In this document: piece after piece, positions 8,384-17,953 of the stretch
Layout: each line of letters begins with the position of its first letter
Position numbering within the stretch: position 1 is the first letter of the stretch
DNA from: Cypionkella aquatica
GTDB lineage: Bacteria; Pseudomonadota; Alphaproteobacteria; Rhodobacterales; Rhodobacteraceae
Direction: 5' to 3'
Length of the DNA: 64,000 nt
Assembly: GCF_030161095.1 (NCBI RefSeq)
Contig: NZ_BSPP01000010.1
Span: 62,001-126,000 of the forward strand
Notes under the pieces: model-generated
Told to the model about the DNA's origin: nothing
Database searches by the model: none
Seen by the model: the letters and a program-made list of their open reading frames with translations, nothing else
Program-made: the position numbers and the translations under genes

Positions 8384-8853
8384 CGTGCTGTCCCTATCCT
8401 ATGGCGCAGATACGCTTTATCGGACGCGAAAGCGCCCGGCGTTGCTTGCGAAACCGTGATGGCCCTGTGTGGGCCTGTTTTGGTTTACCGCCTTGCGCGG
8501 TGGCAGGCGGTCGCGGGCCCGGTCTTTTGCCGGTTCAATCCCGCGCACAACCTGCGCCTGATGCGCTTGCCGCACAATCACGTTAATCTCAAATGCACCT
8601 TTCGGGAAAAATTGAAAATGTTTCGGGCAAGCCGGATGAATTGCCGCGATTTTGGGCGAAAATGAAAGTGCTGCGCAAAGCGGCCCCGCAGGTATTTTCG
8701 GCCTTACGTCGGAAGTTCACCCAAAGATTGTGTGCTGGTCACGCGTCAGGCTATGGCACCTGTGCCTGTGCCAAGGGAACCGGACGGCCGAAGCGACGTT
8801 AAACCTTTGCCGTCATCCGATGTGTCATCGGAGACTTATACAGGATTCCGCCG
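8384..8853. other. 470-bp intergenic region without a supported gene
   Basis: Between the divergent NCS1 permease and the small secreted protein. Short open frames here have no recognisable domain, no good ribosome site and poor codon structure. The only structured feature seen is the CCGATG-N3-CATCGG repeat at 8817-8831. It presumably holds the promoters of both flanking genes. Confidence 0.6.
8817..8831. promoter_or_regulatory. CCGATG-N3-CATCGG inverted repeat before the small secreted protein
   Basis: A perfect 6-bp inverted repeat with a 3-nt spacer, ending 22 bases before the ATG at 8854. It could be an operator or a short hairpin in the leader. No family match is known to me. Confidence 0.3.
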
Positions 8854-9240
8854 ATGAACATGATCAAAGCGCTCTGCATTCCTCTGACCATTCTGGCGCT
8901 GGCTTCCAGCCCTGCTTTGGCAGATGGCAAAGGCAACGGAAACAAAAAGCATAAAAAGCATCACACAACGCAGTCTTGCCCGCCCGGTCTGGCGAAGAAA
9001 TCACCTGCTTGCATCCCACCCGGTCAGGCCAAGAAAATGGGCCACGATCACGACGACGGCGACCATGTGATCTACTACCGCGTCGGAGATGTGGTGCGCG
9101 ATGACTGCCGCATCGTGCCGTACACCGGGTACAAATCTTTGCCGGACGGCACCTATTGCCGCTATGAAGACCGTTTGCTGCGGATTGACCCAGAATCCCG
9201 CGCGGTTCTGACGATCCTACAGGTTCTGGCAAACAATTAA
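8854..9240 (+). CDS. Small secreted basic/His-rich protein with PPGxAKK motifs
   Basis: A 128-residue protein with a Sec signal peptide (MIKALCIPLTILALASSPALA, cleavage near residue 23), a Lys/His-rich linker (NKKHKKHH), two repeats CPPGLAKK and IPPGQAKK, an acidic-His stretch (HDHDDGDH) and a C-terminal segment with two Cys (DDCR, TYCRYED). It should be periplasmic. Short proteins of this type are, as I recall, sometimes mislabelled excinuclease subunit A in this family because uvrA is adjacent. It has no similarity to UvrA. Function unknown; the His/Asp stretch could bind metal. Confidence 0.8.
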   Translation: MNMIKALCIPLTILALASSPALADGKGNGNKKHKKHHTTQSCPPGLAKKSPACIPPGQAKKMGHDHDDGDHVIYYRVGDVVRDDCRIVPYTGYKSLPDGTYCRYEDRLLRIDPESRAVLTILQVLANN

Positions 9241-9265
9241 GGTTGGTTCACTGAAATCCGCCTGC

Positions 9266-12130
9266 TTACTCTGCCGCCGCCCGGCGTGGGGTAAGCAGGT
9301 CTTTGAGATAATGCCCGGTATGGCTGGCCTCGGTCTTGGCGATGGTTTCCGGCGTGCCGACTGCAACGATCTGGCCGCCACCGTCGCCACCCTCTGGGCC
9401 GATGTCGATCACCCAATCGGCGGTTTTCACCACATCAAGGTTGTGTTCGATCACCACCACAGTGTTGCCCTGCTCGACCAACTCATGCAGCACTTCAAGC
9501 AGCTTGCGCACGTCTTCAAAGTGCAGGCCGGTGGTGGGTTCATCAAGGATATACAGCGTGCGGCCGGTGGCGCGGCGGGAGAGTTCCTTTGACAGCTTGA
9601 CGCGCTGCGCCTCGCCCCCCGAAAGCGTCGTCGCCTGCTGGCCGACCTTGATATAGCCCAGACCGACCTGACACAAAGCGTCCATCTTTTCGCGGATGCT
9701 TGGCACGGCTTGGAAAAAGCCTTGTGCATCTTCACATGTCATATCAAGAACATCGGCTATGCTCTTGTTTTTGAATTTAACTTCCAAAGTCTCGCGGTTA
9801 TAGCGCGCGCCTTTGCAGGTTTCACAGGTGACGTAAACATCGGGCAGGAAGTTCATCTCAATCTTCAAAACGCCATCGCCCTGGCACGCCTCGCACCGCC
9901 CGCCCTTGACGTTGAAACTGAAACGACCGGGCAGATAGCCGCGCGCCTTGGCTTCTGGCAGGCCCGCAAACCAATCGCGGATCGGGGTAAACGCGCCAGT
10001 ATAGGTGGCGGGGTTCGAGCGCGGGGTGCGGCCAATCGCGCGCTGGTCGATGTCGATCACCTTATCAAGATGCTCAAAACCCTTGATCGTCTCGCAGGGT
10101 GCAGGCGTTTCATGCGCGCCGTTCAACCGGGTGGCGGCGGTTTTGAACAGGGTTTCGATGGTCAGCGTCGATTTGCCCCCCCCGGAAACGCCGGTCACGC
10201 AAACGAACATGCCCAGCGGAAATTCGGCGGTGACATTCTTCAGGTTATTGCCAGTCGCGTTCACAACGGTCAATTTCTTGCCGCTGCCTTTGCGCCGGGT
10301 TTTCGGCACTTTGATCTCGCGTGCGCCAGAAAGATACTGTCCCGTCAAGCTGTTAGGGTCAGCGGCCACTTCTGCCGGGGTGCCGTGGCTGACCACGGCA
10401 CCGCCATGCACACCGGCACCCGGCCCCATGTCAAAGACGTAATCAGCCTCGCGGATGGCGTCTTCGTCGTGCTCGACCACCAGCACGGTATTGCCCGCAT
10501 CGCGCAGGTTTTTCAGCGTTGTCAGCAAGCGGTCATTGTCGCGCTGATGCAGGCCGATGCTGGGCTCATCCAGCACATAAAGCACCCCGGTCAGGCCGGA
10601 ACCGATTTGGCTCGCAAGCCTGATCCGCTGCGACTCGCCGCCCGAAAGCGTGCCTGCGTTGCGGCTGAGGGTCAGGTAGTTCAGCCCGACGTTTACCAAG
10701 AACCCAAGCCGCTCCCGGATTTCCTTCAGGATCGCTTTGGCAATTTCGTTCTTTTGCTTGGTCAGATGTTCGGGGGCCGCAGAAATCCACGCATGCGCTT
10801 CGGAAATCGACATCTGCACCACTTGGCCCGCGTGCAGGCCACCGATTTTCACCGCCAGAGCCTCGGGCTTCAGACGATAACCGCCGCAAGCGCCGCAGGG
10901 GCGGTTGTTCTGGAAACGCTCCATCTCCTCGCGGCTCCACGAGCTGTCAGTCTCGCGGTAACGGCGTTCCATATTGGGGATCACGCCTTCAAACACGCGG
11001 GAAACCTGGTAAATCCGGCCACCTTCGTCGTAGCGGAACGGGATCTCTTCGCCGCCAGAGCCGCGCAGAAACACCTGCTTCACATTCTCGGGCAGGTCTT
11101 TCCATTTCGCTTTCTTATCAAAAGCATAGTGCTTGGAAATCGCGTCGATGGTCTGGGTGAAATACGGGCTTTTCGATTTCGACCACGGGGCAATCGCCCC
11201 CCCAAGCAAGGTTAACGACTGATCCGGCACCACAAGGCGTTCGTCGAAAAACAACTCCATCCCCAAGCCATCACAGACCGGGCAAGCGCCGTAAGGGGCG
11301 TTGAACGAGAACAAGCGCGGCTCAATTTCGGCGATGGTGAAACCGCTGACCGGGCAGGCGAATTTCTCGGAATAGGTGATGCGGGCGGGCTCGCCTTCGC
11401 CCTCGGCTGGGGCGGTTTCGATCACGGCGATGCCGTCGGCAAGGTTCAACGCGGTGCGGAAGCTGTCGGCCAGCCGGGTTTCCAAGCCTTCGCGCACGAC
11501 GATACGGTCCACCACAACGTCGATGTTGTGGCGGAATTTCTTGTCCAGAACGGGCGGCTCTTCCAGTTCATAGAATTCGCCGTTTACCTTGACGCGCTGG
11601 AAGCCCTGCTTGCGCAGTTCGATAAATTCTTTCTTATATTCGCCCTTGCGATCCCGGATGATTGGGGCCAGCAGATAGGCGCGGCTGCCCTCGGGCATCG
11701 CCATCACCGCATCAACCATATCCTGCACCTGCATCGCGGTGATCGGAAGACCCGTGGCCGGGCTGAACGGCGTGCCGACGCGGGCGAACAGCAAGCGCAG
11801 GTAGTCGTAAATTTCCGTCACCGTGCCGACGGTCGAGCGCGGGTTTTTCGAGGTGGTCTTCTGCTCGATCGAGATCGCAGGCGACAGGCCGCTGATGTGA
11901 TCAACGTCAGGTTTGCCAGCCATATCAAGGAATTGCCGCGCATAGGCCGACAGGCTTTCGACATACCGCCGCTGGCCTTCGGCATAGATCGTGTCGAAGG
12001 CGAGGCTGGATTTGCCCGACCCCGACAGCCCGGTGATCACCACGAACTGATCGCGCGGAATATCCACATCGACGTTCTTCAGGTTATGCTCGCGCGCGCC
12101 GCGCACCTCGATGAACTTTTGCTCAGCCAT
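9266..12130 (-). CDS. uvrA: Excinuclease ABC subunit A
   Basis: A 954-residue DNA-damage sensor of nucleotide excision repair, a tandem ABC ATPase that loads UvrB. Seen: Walker [10 protein letters not shown] near residue 35 and GVSGGGKST in the second half, two LSGGE signatures ([18 protein letters not shown]), and zinc modules ([33 protein letters not shown]). The start [17 protein letters not shown] is preceded by GGAG. A much longer in-frame extension overlaps the neighbouring transporter gene in a different frame and is discarded. No SOS box is obvious in the 90 bases upstream. Confidence 0.97.
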   Translation of the reverse strand: MAEQKFIEVRGAREHNLKNVDVDIPRDQFVVITGLSGSGKSSLAFDTIYAEGQRRYVESLSAYARQFLDMAGKPDVDHISGLSPAISIEQKTTSKNPRSTVGTVTEIYDYLRLLFARVGTPFSPATGLPITAMQVQDMVDAVMAMPEGSRAYLLAPIIRDRKGEYKKEFIELRKQGFQRVKVNGEFYELEEPPVLDKKFRHNIDVVVDRIVVREGLETRLADSFRTALNLADGIAVIETAPAEGEGEPARITYSEKFACPVSGFTIAEIEPRLFSFNAPYGACPVCDGLGMELFFDERLVVPDQSLTLLGGAIAPWSKSKSPYFTQTIDAISKHYAFDKKAKWKDLPENVKQVFLRGSGGEEIPFRYDEGGRIYQVSRVFEGVIPNMERRYRETDSSWSREEMERFQNNRPCGACGGYRLKPEALAVKIGGLHAGQVVQMSISEAHAWISAAPEHLTKQKNEIAKAILKEIRERLGFLVNVGLNYLTLSRNAGTLSGGESQRIRLASQIGSGLTGVLYVLDEPSIGLHQRDNDRLLTTLKNLRDAGNTVLVVEHDEDAIREADYVFDMGPGAGVHGGAVVSHGTPAEVAADPNSLTGQYLSGAREIKVPKTRRKGSGKKLTVVNATGNNLKNVTAEFPLGMFVCVTGVSGGGKSTLTIETLFKTAATRLNGAHETPAPCETIKGFEHLDKVIDIDQRAIGRTPRSNPATYTGAFTPIRDWFAGLPEAKARGYLPGRFSFNVKGGRCEACQGDGVLKIEMNFLPDVYVTCETCKGARYNRETLEVKFKNKSIADVLDMTCEDAQGFFQAVPSIREKMDALCQVGLGYIKVGQQATTLSGGEAQRVKLSKELSRRATGRTLYILDEPTTGLHFEDVRKLLEVLHELVEQGNTVVVIEHNLDVVKTADWVIDIGPEGGDGGGQIVAVGTPETIAKTEASHTGHYLKDLLTPRRAAAE

Positions 12131-12222
12131 GACCCACTCCATGCGACGCCGTATAGATAGGGCGAATGGCGCGCGACGCCAACCGGAAAATGTGAACGAA
12201 GTGTGAACGTAGGCGAAATGCG

Positions 12223-13386
12223 TTAAGCTTGGGTGGCGCGACGGCGCGCGGCCCAGGCATGCAGCGCGATTCCCAAGCTCGAAAACGCGATCAGGAACAA
12301 AGTCAGGCCTGAAACTCCGGTCTGCGCCAAGATCAGCGCCAGCATCGGCGTGCCAGTGGTGGTGCCCAGATTGCCCAGTTGCGCAATCGCCCCGGCCGCA
12401 CGGGCGCGGTCCGGCACAGCGGCGTTCAACTGCGGGATTGCGGCAAAACTCGCGCCCTGCACGGTGCCCATGGCTGCGGCGACCGCGCAGGCAAAAACCG
12501 CCTGCCACATGCCCTGCCCCCAGACCAGCCAAAGGCCCAGACTTGCCACGATCACGCAGGCAAAACCGGCTTGCACCAGACGCACCGCCGACATCCGCCC
12601 CAACAACCAAACGCCCAGAGTCAGAGAGATCATGATAGAAACCAGTGGCATAGCAACTGCGGCGACCTGCCCCCATTGCGCACCGATCGCGCCGGGCAGC
12701 AGCGTCAACATCGCCACATAGGTCACGGTATAGCAGACAAAACCCAAAGCCGGGGCGGCGATGCGGGGAGAGCGGTAGGTTTCAATATGCTGGGCGATGA
12801 TGCCGGTAAAGGCAGAGCCGGGTGCGCGCGCAGCGTCAGTTGGCATCAGCACCACCAGCAGGCACAAGCAGAACACCAGCCAAGCCGAATGCGCCTGAAA
12901 CAGCGCGCCGATGCCGTGGCTTGCCACCAAATCCGGGCCAAACAGCGCCAGCACCGTGAAAGTCACGCCAAAAAAGCTGCCCCACAACGTCATCACCAAG
13001 GGCTGAAAGCGCAGATTGGCGGTGGCAGCGATGGCGGTCGGGCCGACGACGACGATGGCCAAATGCGACAGACCTTCGGGCACCCTGCTGGCCAGCATCC
13101 AGCCAAATGGCGGCAAAGTCGATTGCAACAGGCTGACCACAGCGCCCAAAGCCAGTGCCGCCAACATCACCCGCTTTGGCCCCAGCCGCGACACCAACAT
13201 CCCCGCCGTTGTGCCAAAGATCAGTCCAATGATGCCGATAATCGACACCATAAAGCCGATGCCCACCCCACCATGGCCAGCATATTGCACGCCAAGCTGT
13301 TGATAAATAACCGACATCTTGCCAAATTGTGCAGCAGCACCAAGCCCGGCCGCCCAAATGGCCAAAGCCGTCAGCACATTGCGCAT
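12223..13386 (-). CDS. MFS transporter (12-TM)
   Basis: A 387-residue major facilitator superfamily protein with about twelve hydrophobic helices. The segment [13 protein letters not shown], the loop 2-3 region of MFS, is clear. The start is the ATG at MRNVLTALA, behind AGAGGA; seven codons further up there is another possible start without a better site. Substrate unknown; MFS proteins without neighbours cannot be assigned. It is same-strand with uvrA (92-base gap) and lpdA. Confidence 0.82.
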   Translation of the reverse strand: MRNVLTALAIWAAGLGAAAQFGKMSVIYQQLGVQYAGHGGVGIGFMVSIIGIIGLIFGTTAGMLVSRLGPKRVMLAALALGAVVSLLQSTLPPFGWMLASRVPEGLSHLAIVVVGPTAIAATANLRFQPLVMTLWGSFFGVTFTVLALFGPDLVASHGIGALFQAHSAWLVFCLCLLVVLMPTDAARAPGSAFTGIIAQHIETYRSPRIAAPALGFVCYTVTYVAMLTLLPGAIGAQWGQVAAVAMPLVSIMISLTLGVWLLGRMSAVRLVQAGFACVIVASLGLWLVWGQGMWQAVFACAVAAAMGTVQGASFAAIPQLNAAVPDRARAAGAIAQLGNLGTTTGTPMLALILAQTGVSGLTLFLIAFSSLGIALHAWAARRRATQA

Positions 13387-13404
13387 CCGGTCATCCTCTC
13401 TGCA

Positions 13405-13456
13405 CAAATATCCTCGGGGGGTGAGGCCGCAGGCCGAGGGGGCGTGAGCGCCCCCT
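13405..13456. terminator. AAATATCC + G-rich hairpin element between lpdA and the MFS gene
   Basis: It holds AAATATCCTCGGGGGGT, a GGCCGCAGGCC mini-hairpin and the perfect 8-bp stem AGGGGGCG/CGCCCCCT with a 4-nt loop, followed on the + strand by GATTTTTC. It is the mirror form of the element at 6872-6910. It probably ends lpdA transcription, though the T-run lies on the opposite strand. Confidence 0.5.
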
Positions 13457-13476
13457 GATTTTTCTCAAAAATCGCC

Positions 13477-14871
13477 TTACATATGCAGGACGCGACCGTA
13501 GGCATCCAGCACCGATTCGTGCATCATTTCCGACAGGGTGGGATGCGGGAAGACGGTGTTCATCAGGTCTTCTTCGGTGGTTTCAAGCCCGCGCGCGATC
13601 ACATAACCTTGGATCAGCTCGGTCACTTCGGCGCCAATCATATGCGCGCCCAGCATCTCGCCGGTTTTGGCGTCGAAGATGGTCTTGATGAAGCCCTCGG
13701 CCTCGCCCAAAGCAATCGCCTTGCCGTTGCCGATGAAGGGGAAACGGCCGACTTTCACCGTGAACCCAGCCTCTTTCGCCTTTGCTTCGGTCAGACCGAC
13801 GCTGGCCACTTGTGGATGGCAATAGGTGCAGCCGGCTATGGAGTTTGGCTTGATCGGGTGCGGATGACCGCCCGCGATCAGCTCTGCCACCATGACGCCT
13901 TCATGGCTGGCCTTGTGCGCCAGCCACGGTGCGCCCGCGATGTCGCCGATGGCATAAAGCCCCTCAATCCCGGTGCGGCAGAATTCATCGGTGACAACAT
14001 GGGTACGGTCAATTTTGACGCCCAAAGCTTCCAGCCCAAGATTTTCGATATTGCCGACAATGCCCACGGCGGAAATCACGGTGTCAAATTCTTGCGTGGT
14101 GGTTTTGCCATCGGCTTCCAGATGCGCCACCACTTTGCCGGGGCTGCGATCGAGTTTTTTTACCGTGGTTTTTTCGAGGATCTTCATGCCTTGCTTGACG
14201 AAGGCTTTCTTGGCAAAGGCCGAGACTTCGGCATCTTCCACTGGCAGCACGCGGTCCATCACTTCGACCACGGTGGTATCCGCGCCCAGAGTGTTGAAAA
14301 AGCTGGCAAATTCGATGCCAATTGCGCCAGACCCAATCACCAGCAGCTTTTTCGGCATGCGTTTGGGTTGCAAGGCGTGGCGGTATGTCCAGACCAGATC
14401 GCCGTCGGCCTCAAGCCCCGGCAATTCGCGGGCGCGCGCGCCGGTGGCAAGAATGATAGATTTCGCGGTCAGATCCTCGGTCGTCTTCTCGGACTTGACC
14501 GAGACTTTGCCTTTGGCAGGCAGCGTCGCCGTGCCCATGAACACGGTGATCTTGTTCTTTTTCATCAGATGGCCAATGCCACCCGAAAGCTGTTTTGCCA
14601 CCCCGCGCGAACGCGCCACAACCGCGTTCAGGTCGAAATCCGCACCGGTGACCGACAGGCCAAATTCTTTGGCGCGGTGCATCAGGTGGAACACTTCAGC
14701 CGAGCGCAGCAGCGCTTTGGTCGGGATACAGCCCCAGTTCAGGCAGATGCCGCCAAGGTTTTCACGCTCTACAATGGCGACTTTTTGCCCCAGCTGCGCC
14801 GCACGGATGGCGGCGACATAGCCCCCCGGTCCCGAGCCGATTACGATCACGTCAAAATTCTGAGCAGCCAT
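13477..14871 (-). CDS. lpdA: Dihydrolipoyl dehydrogenase (E3)
   Basis: A 464-residue FAD flavoprotein disulfide reductase that reoxidises dihydrolipoamide of 2-oxoacid dehydrogenase or glycine-cleavage complexes, reducing NAD+. Seen: the FAD-binding motif VIGSGPGGYVAAIRAAQLG, the redox-active disulfide in GGICLNWGCIPTK (residues about 41-53), the NAD-binding GSGAIGIEFA, and the C-terminal HPTLSEMMHE with the catalytic His-Glu pair. No E1 or E2 gene is adjacent, so which complex it serves is open; the lone gene suggests a shared E3. Confidence 0.95.
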   Translation of the reverse strand: MAAQNFDVIVIGSGPGGYVAAIRAAQLGQKVAIVERENLGGICLNWGCIPTKALLRSAEVFHLMHRAKEFGLSVTGADFDLNAVVARSRGVAKQLSGGIGHLMKKNKITVFMGTATLPAKGKVSVKSEKTTEDLTAKSIILATGARARELPGLEADGDLVWTYRHALQPKRMPKKLLVIGSGAIGIEFASFFNTLGADTTVVEVMDRVLPVEDAEVSAFAKKAFVKQGMKILEKTTVKKLDRSPGKVVAHLEADGKTTTQEFDTVISAVGIVGNIENLGLEALGVKIDRTHVVTDEFCRTGIEGLYAIGDIAGAPWLAHKASHEGVMVAELIAGGHPHPIKPNSIAGCTYCHPQVASVGLTEAKAKEAGFTVKVGRFPFIGNGKAIALGEAEGFIKTIFDAKTGEMLGAHMIGAEVTELIQGYVIARGLETTEEDLMNTVFPHPTLSEMMHESVLDAYGRVLHM

Positions 14872-14946
14872 CTTTCCCTCCCTCGAAAAAGTAGTTTGCC
14901 ATTAAACTATTTCCAAAATTGCAGCAACCGTAGCCACGCCGGGGGC

Positions 14947-15534
14947 CTATGCGCTGGGTGCATGGCTGTCACGTAGGGCGTTGACGATGGTGCCATAGCC
15001 GCCGGCTGCCAGATATTCGGCCTCGGCTGCGGTGGATTCGCGCCCCAAAGCTGCGTTGCGGGTCGGAAAGCGGCCATAGCGGGCGATGATTTCCCGATGC
15101 GCCCGCGCGTGCAGCGCCATGTCGGGGTCAGAGGCCAGACGTTCGGTCAGCAAAGCCACGGCGGTGTCCTGATCGGCGGGATTTTCCGAATGTTCAAATG
15201 GCATGTAGAAAAATTGCCGCTCGGGTTCGGGGGCATCCATATCCCAACCCTCGGCCACGGCTTTCTTTGCGGCGGCAAGGGCTTGGGCATCGGTGGCAAA
15301 GGCTTTTGCAGTGTCGCGGTGCATGTTGCGTGACAGCTGATCGCACAGGATCAGATAGGCCAAAGTGCCGACGGTGCCTTCGACCCAATGCTCCAGCCCG
15401 CCATCGGCGGCGGCGGCCCAGATTTCGCTGAAACGGTCGCGGATGGTTGCGTCAAGTTCGGCTTCGCCGGAATACCAGCCATCGGGGCCAACTTCGCCCA
15501 GCCAGAAATCAAGAATCTCAATCGGGTCGGACAT
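14947..15534 (-). CDS. DUF924 family protein
   Basis: A 195-residue cytoplasmic all-alpha protein of the DUF924 family (TPR-like fold in the solved members). Typical segments are ILDFWLGE near the start, LILCDQLSRNMHRDTAKAFA in the middle and FFYMPFEHSE. The start ATG is chosen because AGGAGG lies five bases before it; a GTG two codons upstream is inside that spacing. Function unknown across bacteria. It is same-strand with lpdA and the next MFS gene but separated by over 60 bases each side. Confidence 0.85.
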   Translation of the reverse strand: MSDPIEILDFWLGEVGPDGWYSGEAELDATIRDRFSEIWAAAADGGLEHWVEGTVGTLAYLILCDQLSRNMHRDTAKAFATDAQALAAAKKAVAEGWDMDAPEPERQFFYMPFEHSENPADQDTAVALLTERLASDPDMALHARAHREIIARYGRFPTRNAALGRESTAAEAEYLAAGGYGTIVNALRDSHAPSA

Positions 15535-15595
15535 CGGCACCTCCTATTGGCAGCGTGGCAGGTTCATCAGGCCACCGCAACCGCTTTGGGCGGCG

Positions 15596-16822
15596 TCAGC
15601 GGCGCGTTTCTTCCTGCAAGACCGCATCTATGGTCAGTGCCGAAGCAGTGGGCGTCAGGCCCGCATAGGTGTTGGTCTGCACCGGGGCGACGCGTTTGGT
15701 CATCCGATAAGCCGCATAGCCCGCAAGCGCCGCGAAAAAGCCGCCGATGATCAGGAAATAGCCTTTCGGGCCGATTACCCCCATCAGCCAACCCGCAAGC
15801 AAGGGGCCAAAAATCGCGCCAAAGCCGTTCAGAAAGATCAGACCGGCGGAAGCACCTGGCATTTCCTCTTTGCTGAGATAGTCGTTGGTATGGGCAATCA
15901 GCAGCGAATACAAAGGGTTGATGATACCGCCCAGCAGGGCTGCCACGACGACCTCTAGCACGAAGGGCAATGGCGCGGCAGCGGCTACGGCCATCACCAC
16001 GGCCCCGGCGGTGGACATCCACAAGATCAGCACGCGGCGGTCGGCGCGGTCGGACAGCCAGCCGACAGGATATTGCAGCACAAGCCCGCCGACATACATC
16101 GCGGCGACAAAGATTGCGATTTCACCAATGCTCATCCCCGCCATGGCACCGTAGACGGCGGCCATGCCGAACATCGCGGCAAACACGCCACCGGTCAGCA
16201 GCATGCCTGCGCAACCCAAGGGCGAGGTGCGGAACAATTGCTTGAAGCTCATCGCTTTGATGGTGTCGAAGGTCGGCGCGGGCGTGTCGGCCAAAAGGAT
16301 CGGCATGAAGGCCAGCGACACCAGCACGGATGGAATGATGAACAGGCCAAAGCCGCTGGGATCGCCCATCGCAAGCAGGCCCTGCGATGCGATGATGCCA
16401 AGCATCTGCACGATCATATAGGCCGACAGGGCTTGGCCACGGGTTTCATTGCTGGCGGTGTTGTTCAGCCAGCTTTCGGCGGTGACATATATCCCCGAGA
16501 AACAAAAGCCGATCAGCACCCGCATCACCGCCCAAGCCTGCCAATCCAACATCAGCGGATACAGCACCAGCACTGCGGAAATCATCGACCCCATCGCCGA
16601 GAACACCCGCACATGGCCGACGCGGCGGATCATCTCGGGTGCCAAGCGTGACCCACCCAAGAAGCCCAGAAAATAGGCCGACATCACCACAGAAAGCTCG
16701 AACGTGCCAAAGCCTTCCAACTGGCCCCGGATGCCCAGAAGCGAGCCCTGCACGCCGTTGCCGACCATCAGCAGCATGACGCCCAGCAGCAAGGGCCAGG
16801 ATTGGGCGAGGACTTTTAACAT
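15596..16822 (-). CDS. YcaD-type MFS transporter
   Basis: A 408-residue MFS protein with twelve predicted helices, resembling the YcaD subgroup: GNGVQGSLLGIRGQLEGF in helix 1, SAYFLGFLGGSRL in helix 2 and IGFCFSGIYVTAESWLNN in helix 4. The substrate of YcaD-type carriers is not settled. It lies downstream of queA on the same strand, 99 bases away, with an 8-bp inverted repeat just before its start that could control it. Confidence 0.83.
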   Translation of the reverse strand: MLKVLAQSWPLLLGVMLLMVGNGVQGSLLGIRGQLEGFGTFELSVVMSAYFLGFLGGSRLAPEMIRRVGHVRVFSAMGSMISAVLVLYPLMLDWQAWAVMRVLIGFCFSGIYVTAESWLNNTASNETRGQALSAYMIVQMLGIIASQGLLAMGDPSGFGLFIIPSVLVSLAFMPILLADTPAPTFDTIKAMSFKQLFRTSPLGCAGMLLTGGVFAAMFGMAAVYGAMAGMSIGEIAIFVAAMYVGGLVLQYPVGWLSDRADRRVLILWMSTAGAVVMAVAAAAPLPFVLEVVVAALLGGIINPLYSLLIAHTNDYLSKEEMPGASAGLIFLNGFGAIFGPLLAGWLMGVIGPKGYFLIIGGFFAALAGYAAYRMTKRVAPVQTNTYAGLTPTASALTIDAVLQEETRR

Positions 16823-16842
16823 TCAGGGCTCCGGTTCAGGCG

Positions 16843-16866
16843 GCAAGCTAGCATGATATAGCTTGC
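16843..16866. promoter_or_regulatory. 8-bp inverted repeat GCAAGCTA-N8-TAGCTTGC
   Basis: A perfect inverted repeat 21-44 bases before the MFS start at 16822, between queA and that gene. There is no T-run on either side, so an operator is more likely than a terminator. No known family consensus was recognised. Confidence 0.4.
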
Positions 16867-16921
16867 TGGATCATTTATTTGCGACAGGTTTATGCGGTTT
16901 AGGCTGGAGTTTGACCTGCCG

Positions 16922-17953
16922 CTACGGGATCAGCAGCGACGCGTCGCCATAGGAAAAGAACCGATAGCGCTCTGTCACCGCATGGGCATAGATCCGGTCC
17001 ATCCGCGCCTTGCCCATCAGGGCGGACACCAGCATCAGCAGGGTGGATTTCGGCAGATGAAAGTTGGTCATCAAGGCGTCGGTCACGCGGAATTTGTAGC
17101 CGGGATAGATGAAGATATCGGTGGTGCCTTCCCAAGCCGCGAGTTGACCCGACACCGCCGCAGATTCGATCAGCCGCAATGCGGTGGTGCCCACCGGGAT
17201 CACCCTGCCCCCGGCGGCTTTGGTGGCATTGATCTCGGCAGCAGCGATGGCGCTGACATGGCCCCATTCTGCGTGCATCTTGTGGGTGGTGACATCCTCG
17301 ACCTTGACTGGCAGGAAGGTGCCAGCGCCGACATGCAGGGTGACTTCGGTGAAATCGACACCCTTGGCGGCTAGCGCTGCCAGCAGTTCCGCGTCGAAAT
17401 GCAAAGACGCGGTGGGTGCTGCGACTGCGCCGGCATGGCGGGCGAACACGGTCTGGTAATCGGTGTTGTCCTGCGCGTCGGCTGCGCGTTTGGCGGCAAT
17501 GTAAGGCGGCAGTGGCATCGCGCCAGCGGCGTTCAAAGCGGCGTCAAAATCATCGCCGGTCAGGTTAAATTCCAGCCGCAGATCGGTTTCGGATTTGGCG
17601 GAAACGGTGGCCGAAAGCTGATCGGAGAACCGGATCACCTCGCCGACGTGAACCTTGCGCAGCGGTTTGGCCAAAGCCCGCCAGCCTTGGGCCTGCGGTT
17701 CCAGCAGGGTGATTTCGACCTTGGCCACAGCCTCGCCACGCGTGCGCGTGCCAAACAGCCGCGCCGGGATCACGCGGGTGTTGTTCAGCACCAGCCGATC
17801 ACCGCGGCGAAAAATCCCGATCAGATCAGAGACATGCAGATCGCGGATGCTGTCGCCTTCGGCCAGCAGCAGCCGGGCTGCGGTGCGCGGACGCGCGGGC
17901 CTTGTGGCGATCAGCGCCTCGGGCAGGTCAAAGTCGAAATCCGACAGATTCAT
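16922..17953 (-). CDS. queA: S-adenosylmethionine:tRNA ribosyltransferase-isomerase
   Basis: A 343-residue enzyme that moves the ribosyl part of SAM onto preQ1 at tRNA wobble position 34, making epoxyqueuosine. Seen: [23 protein letters not shown] at the N-terminus, [31 protein letters not shown], and [17 protein letters not shown] near the C-terminus, all family hallmarks. Length is normal. Its ATG overlaps the stop of the upstream AsmA-like gene (17950-17953), so the two are coupled. Confidence 0.96.
   Translation of the reverse strand: MNLSDFDFDLPEALIATRPARPRTAARLLLAEGDSIRDLHVSDLIGIFRRGDRLVLNNTRVIPARLFGTRTRGEAVAKVEITLLEPQAQGWRALAKPLRKVHVGEVIRFSDQLSATVSAKSETDLRLEFNLTGDDFDAALNAAGAMPLPPYIAAKRAADAQDNTDYQTVFARHAGAVAAPTASLHFDAELLAALAAKGVDFTEVTLHVGAGTFLPVKVEDVTTHKMHAEWGHVSAIAAAEINATKAAGGRVIPVGTTALRLIESAAVSGQLAAWEGTTDIFIYPGYKFRVTDALMTNFHLPKSTLLMLVSALMGKARMDRIYAHAVTERYRFFSYGDASLLIP

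Noticed and set aside
8384-8853. Small + strand genes in the gap after the NCS1 permease
   Set aside because: Frames of 69-100 codons here have no ribosome site, overlap each other, and lack any domain or signal peptide.
9710-11215. A 501-codon + strand frame opposite uvrA
   Set aside because: Antisense shadow of uvrA with no recognisable domain.
12131-12676. N-terminal extension of uvrA by 182 codons
   Set aside because: The extension overlaps the MFS transporter in another frame and has no homology. The start MAEQKF has a GGAG site and matches UvrA proteins.
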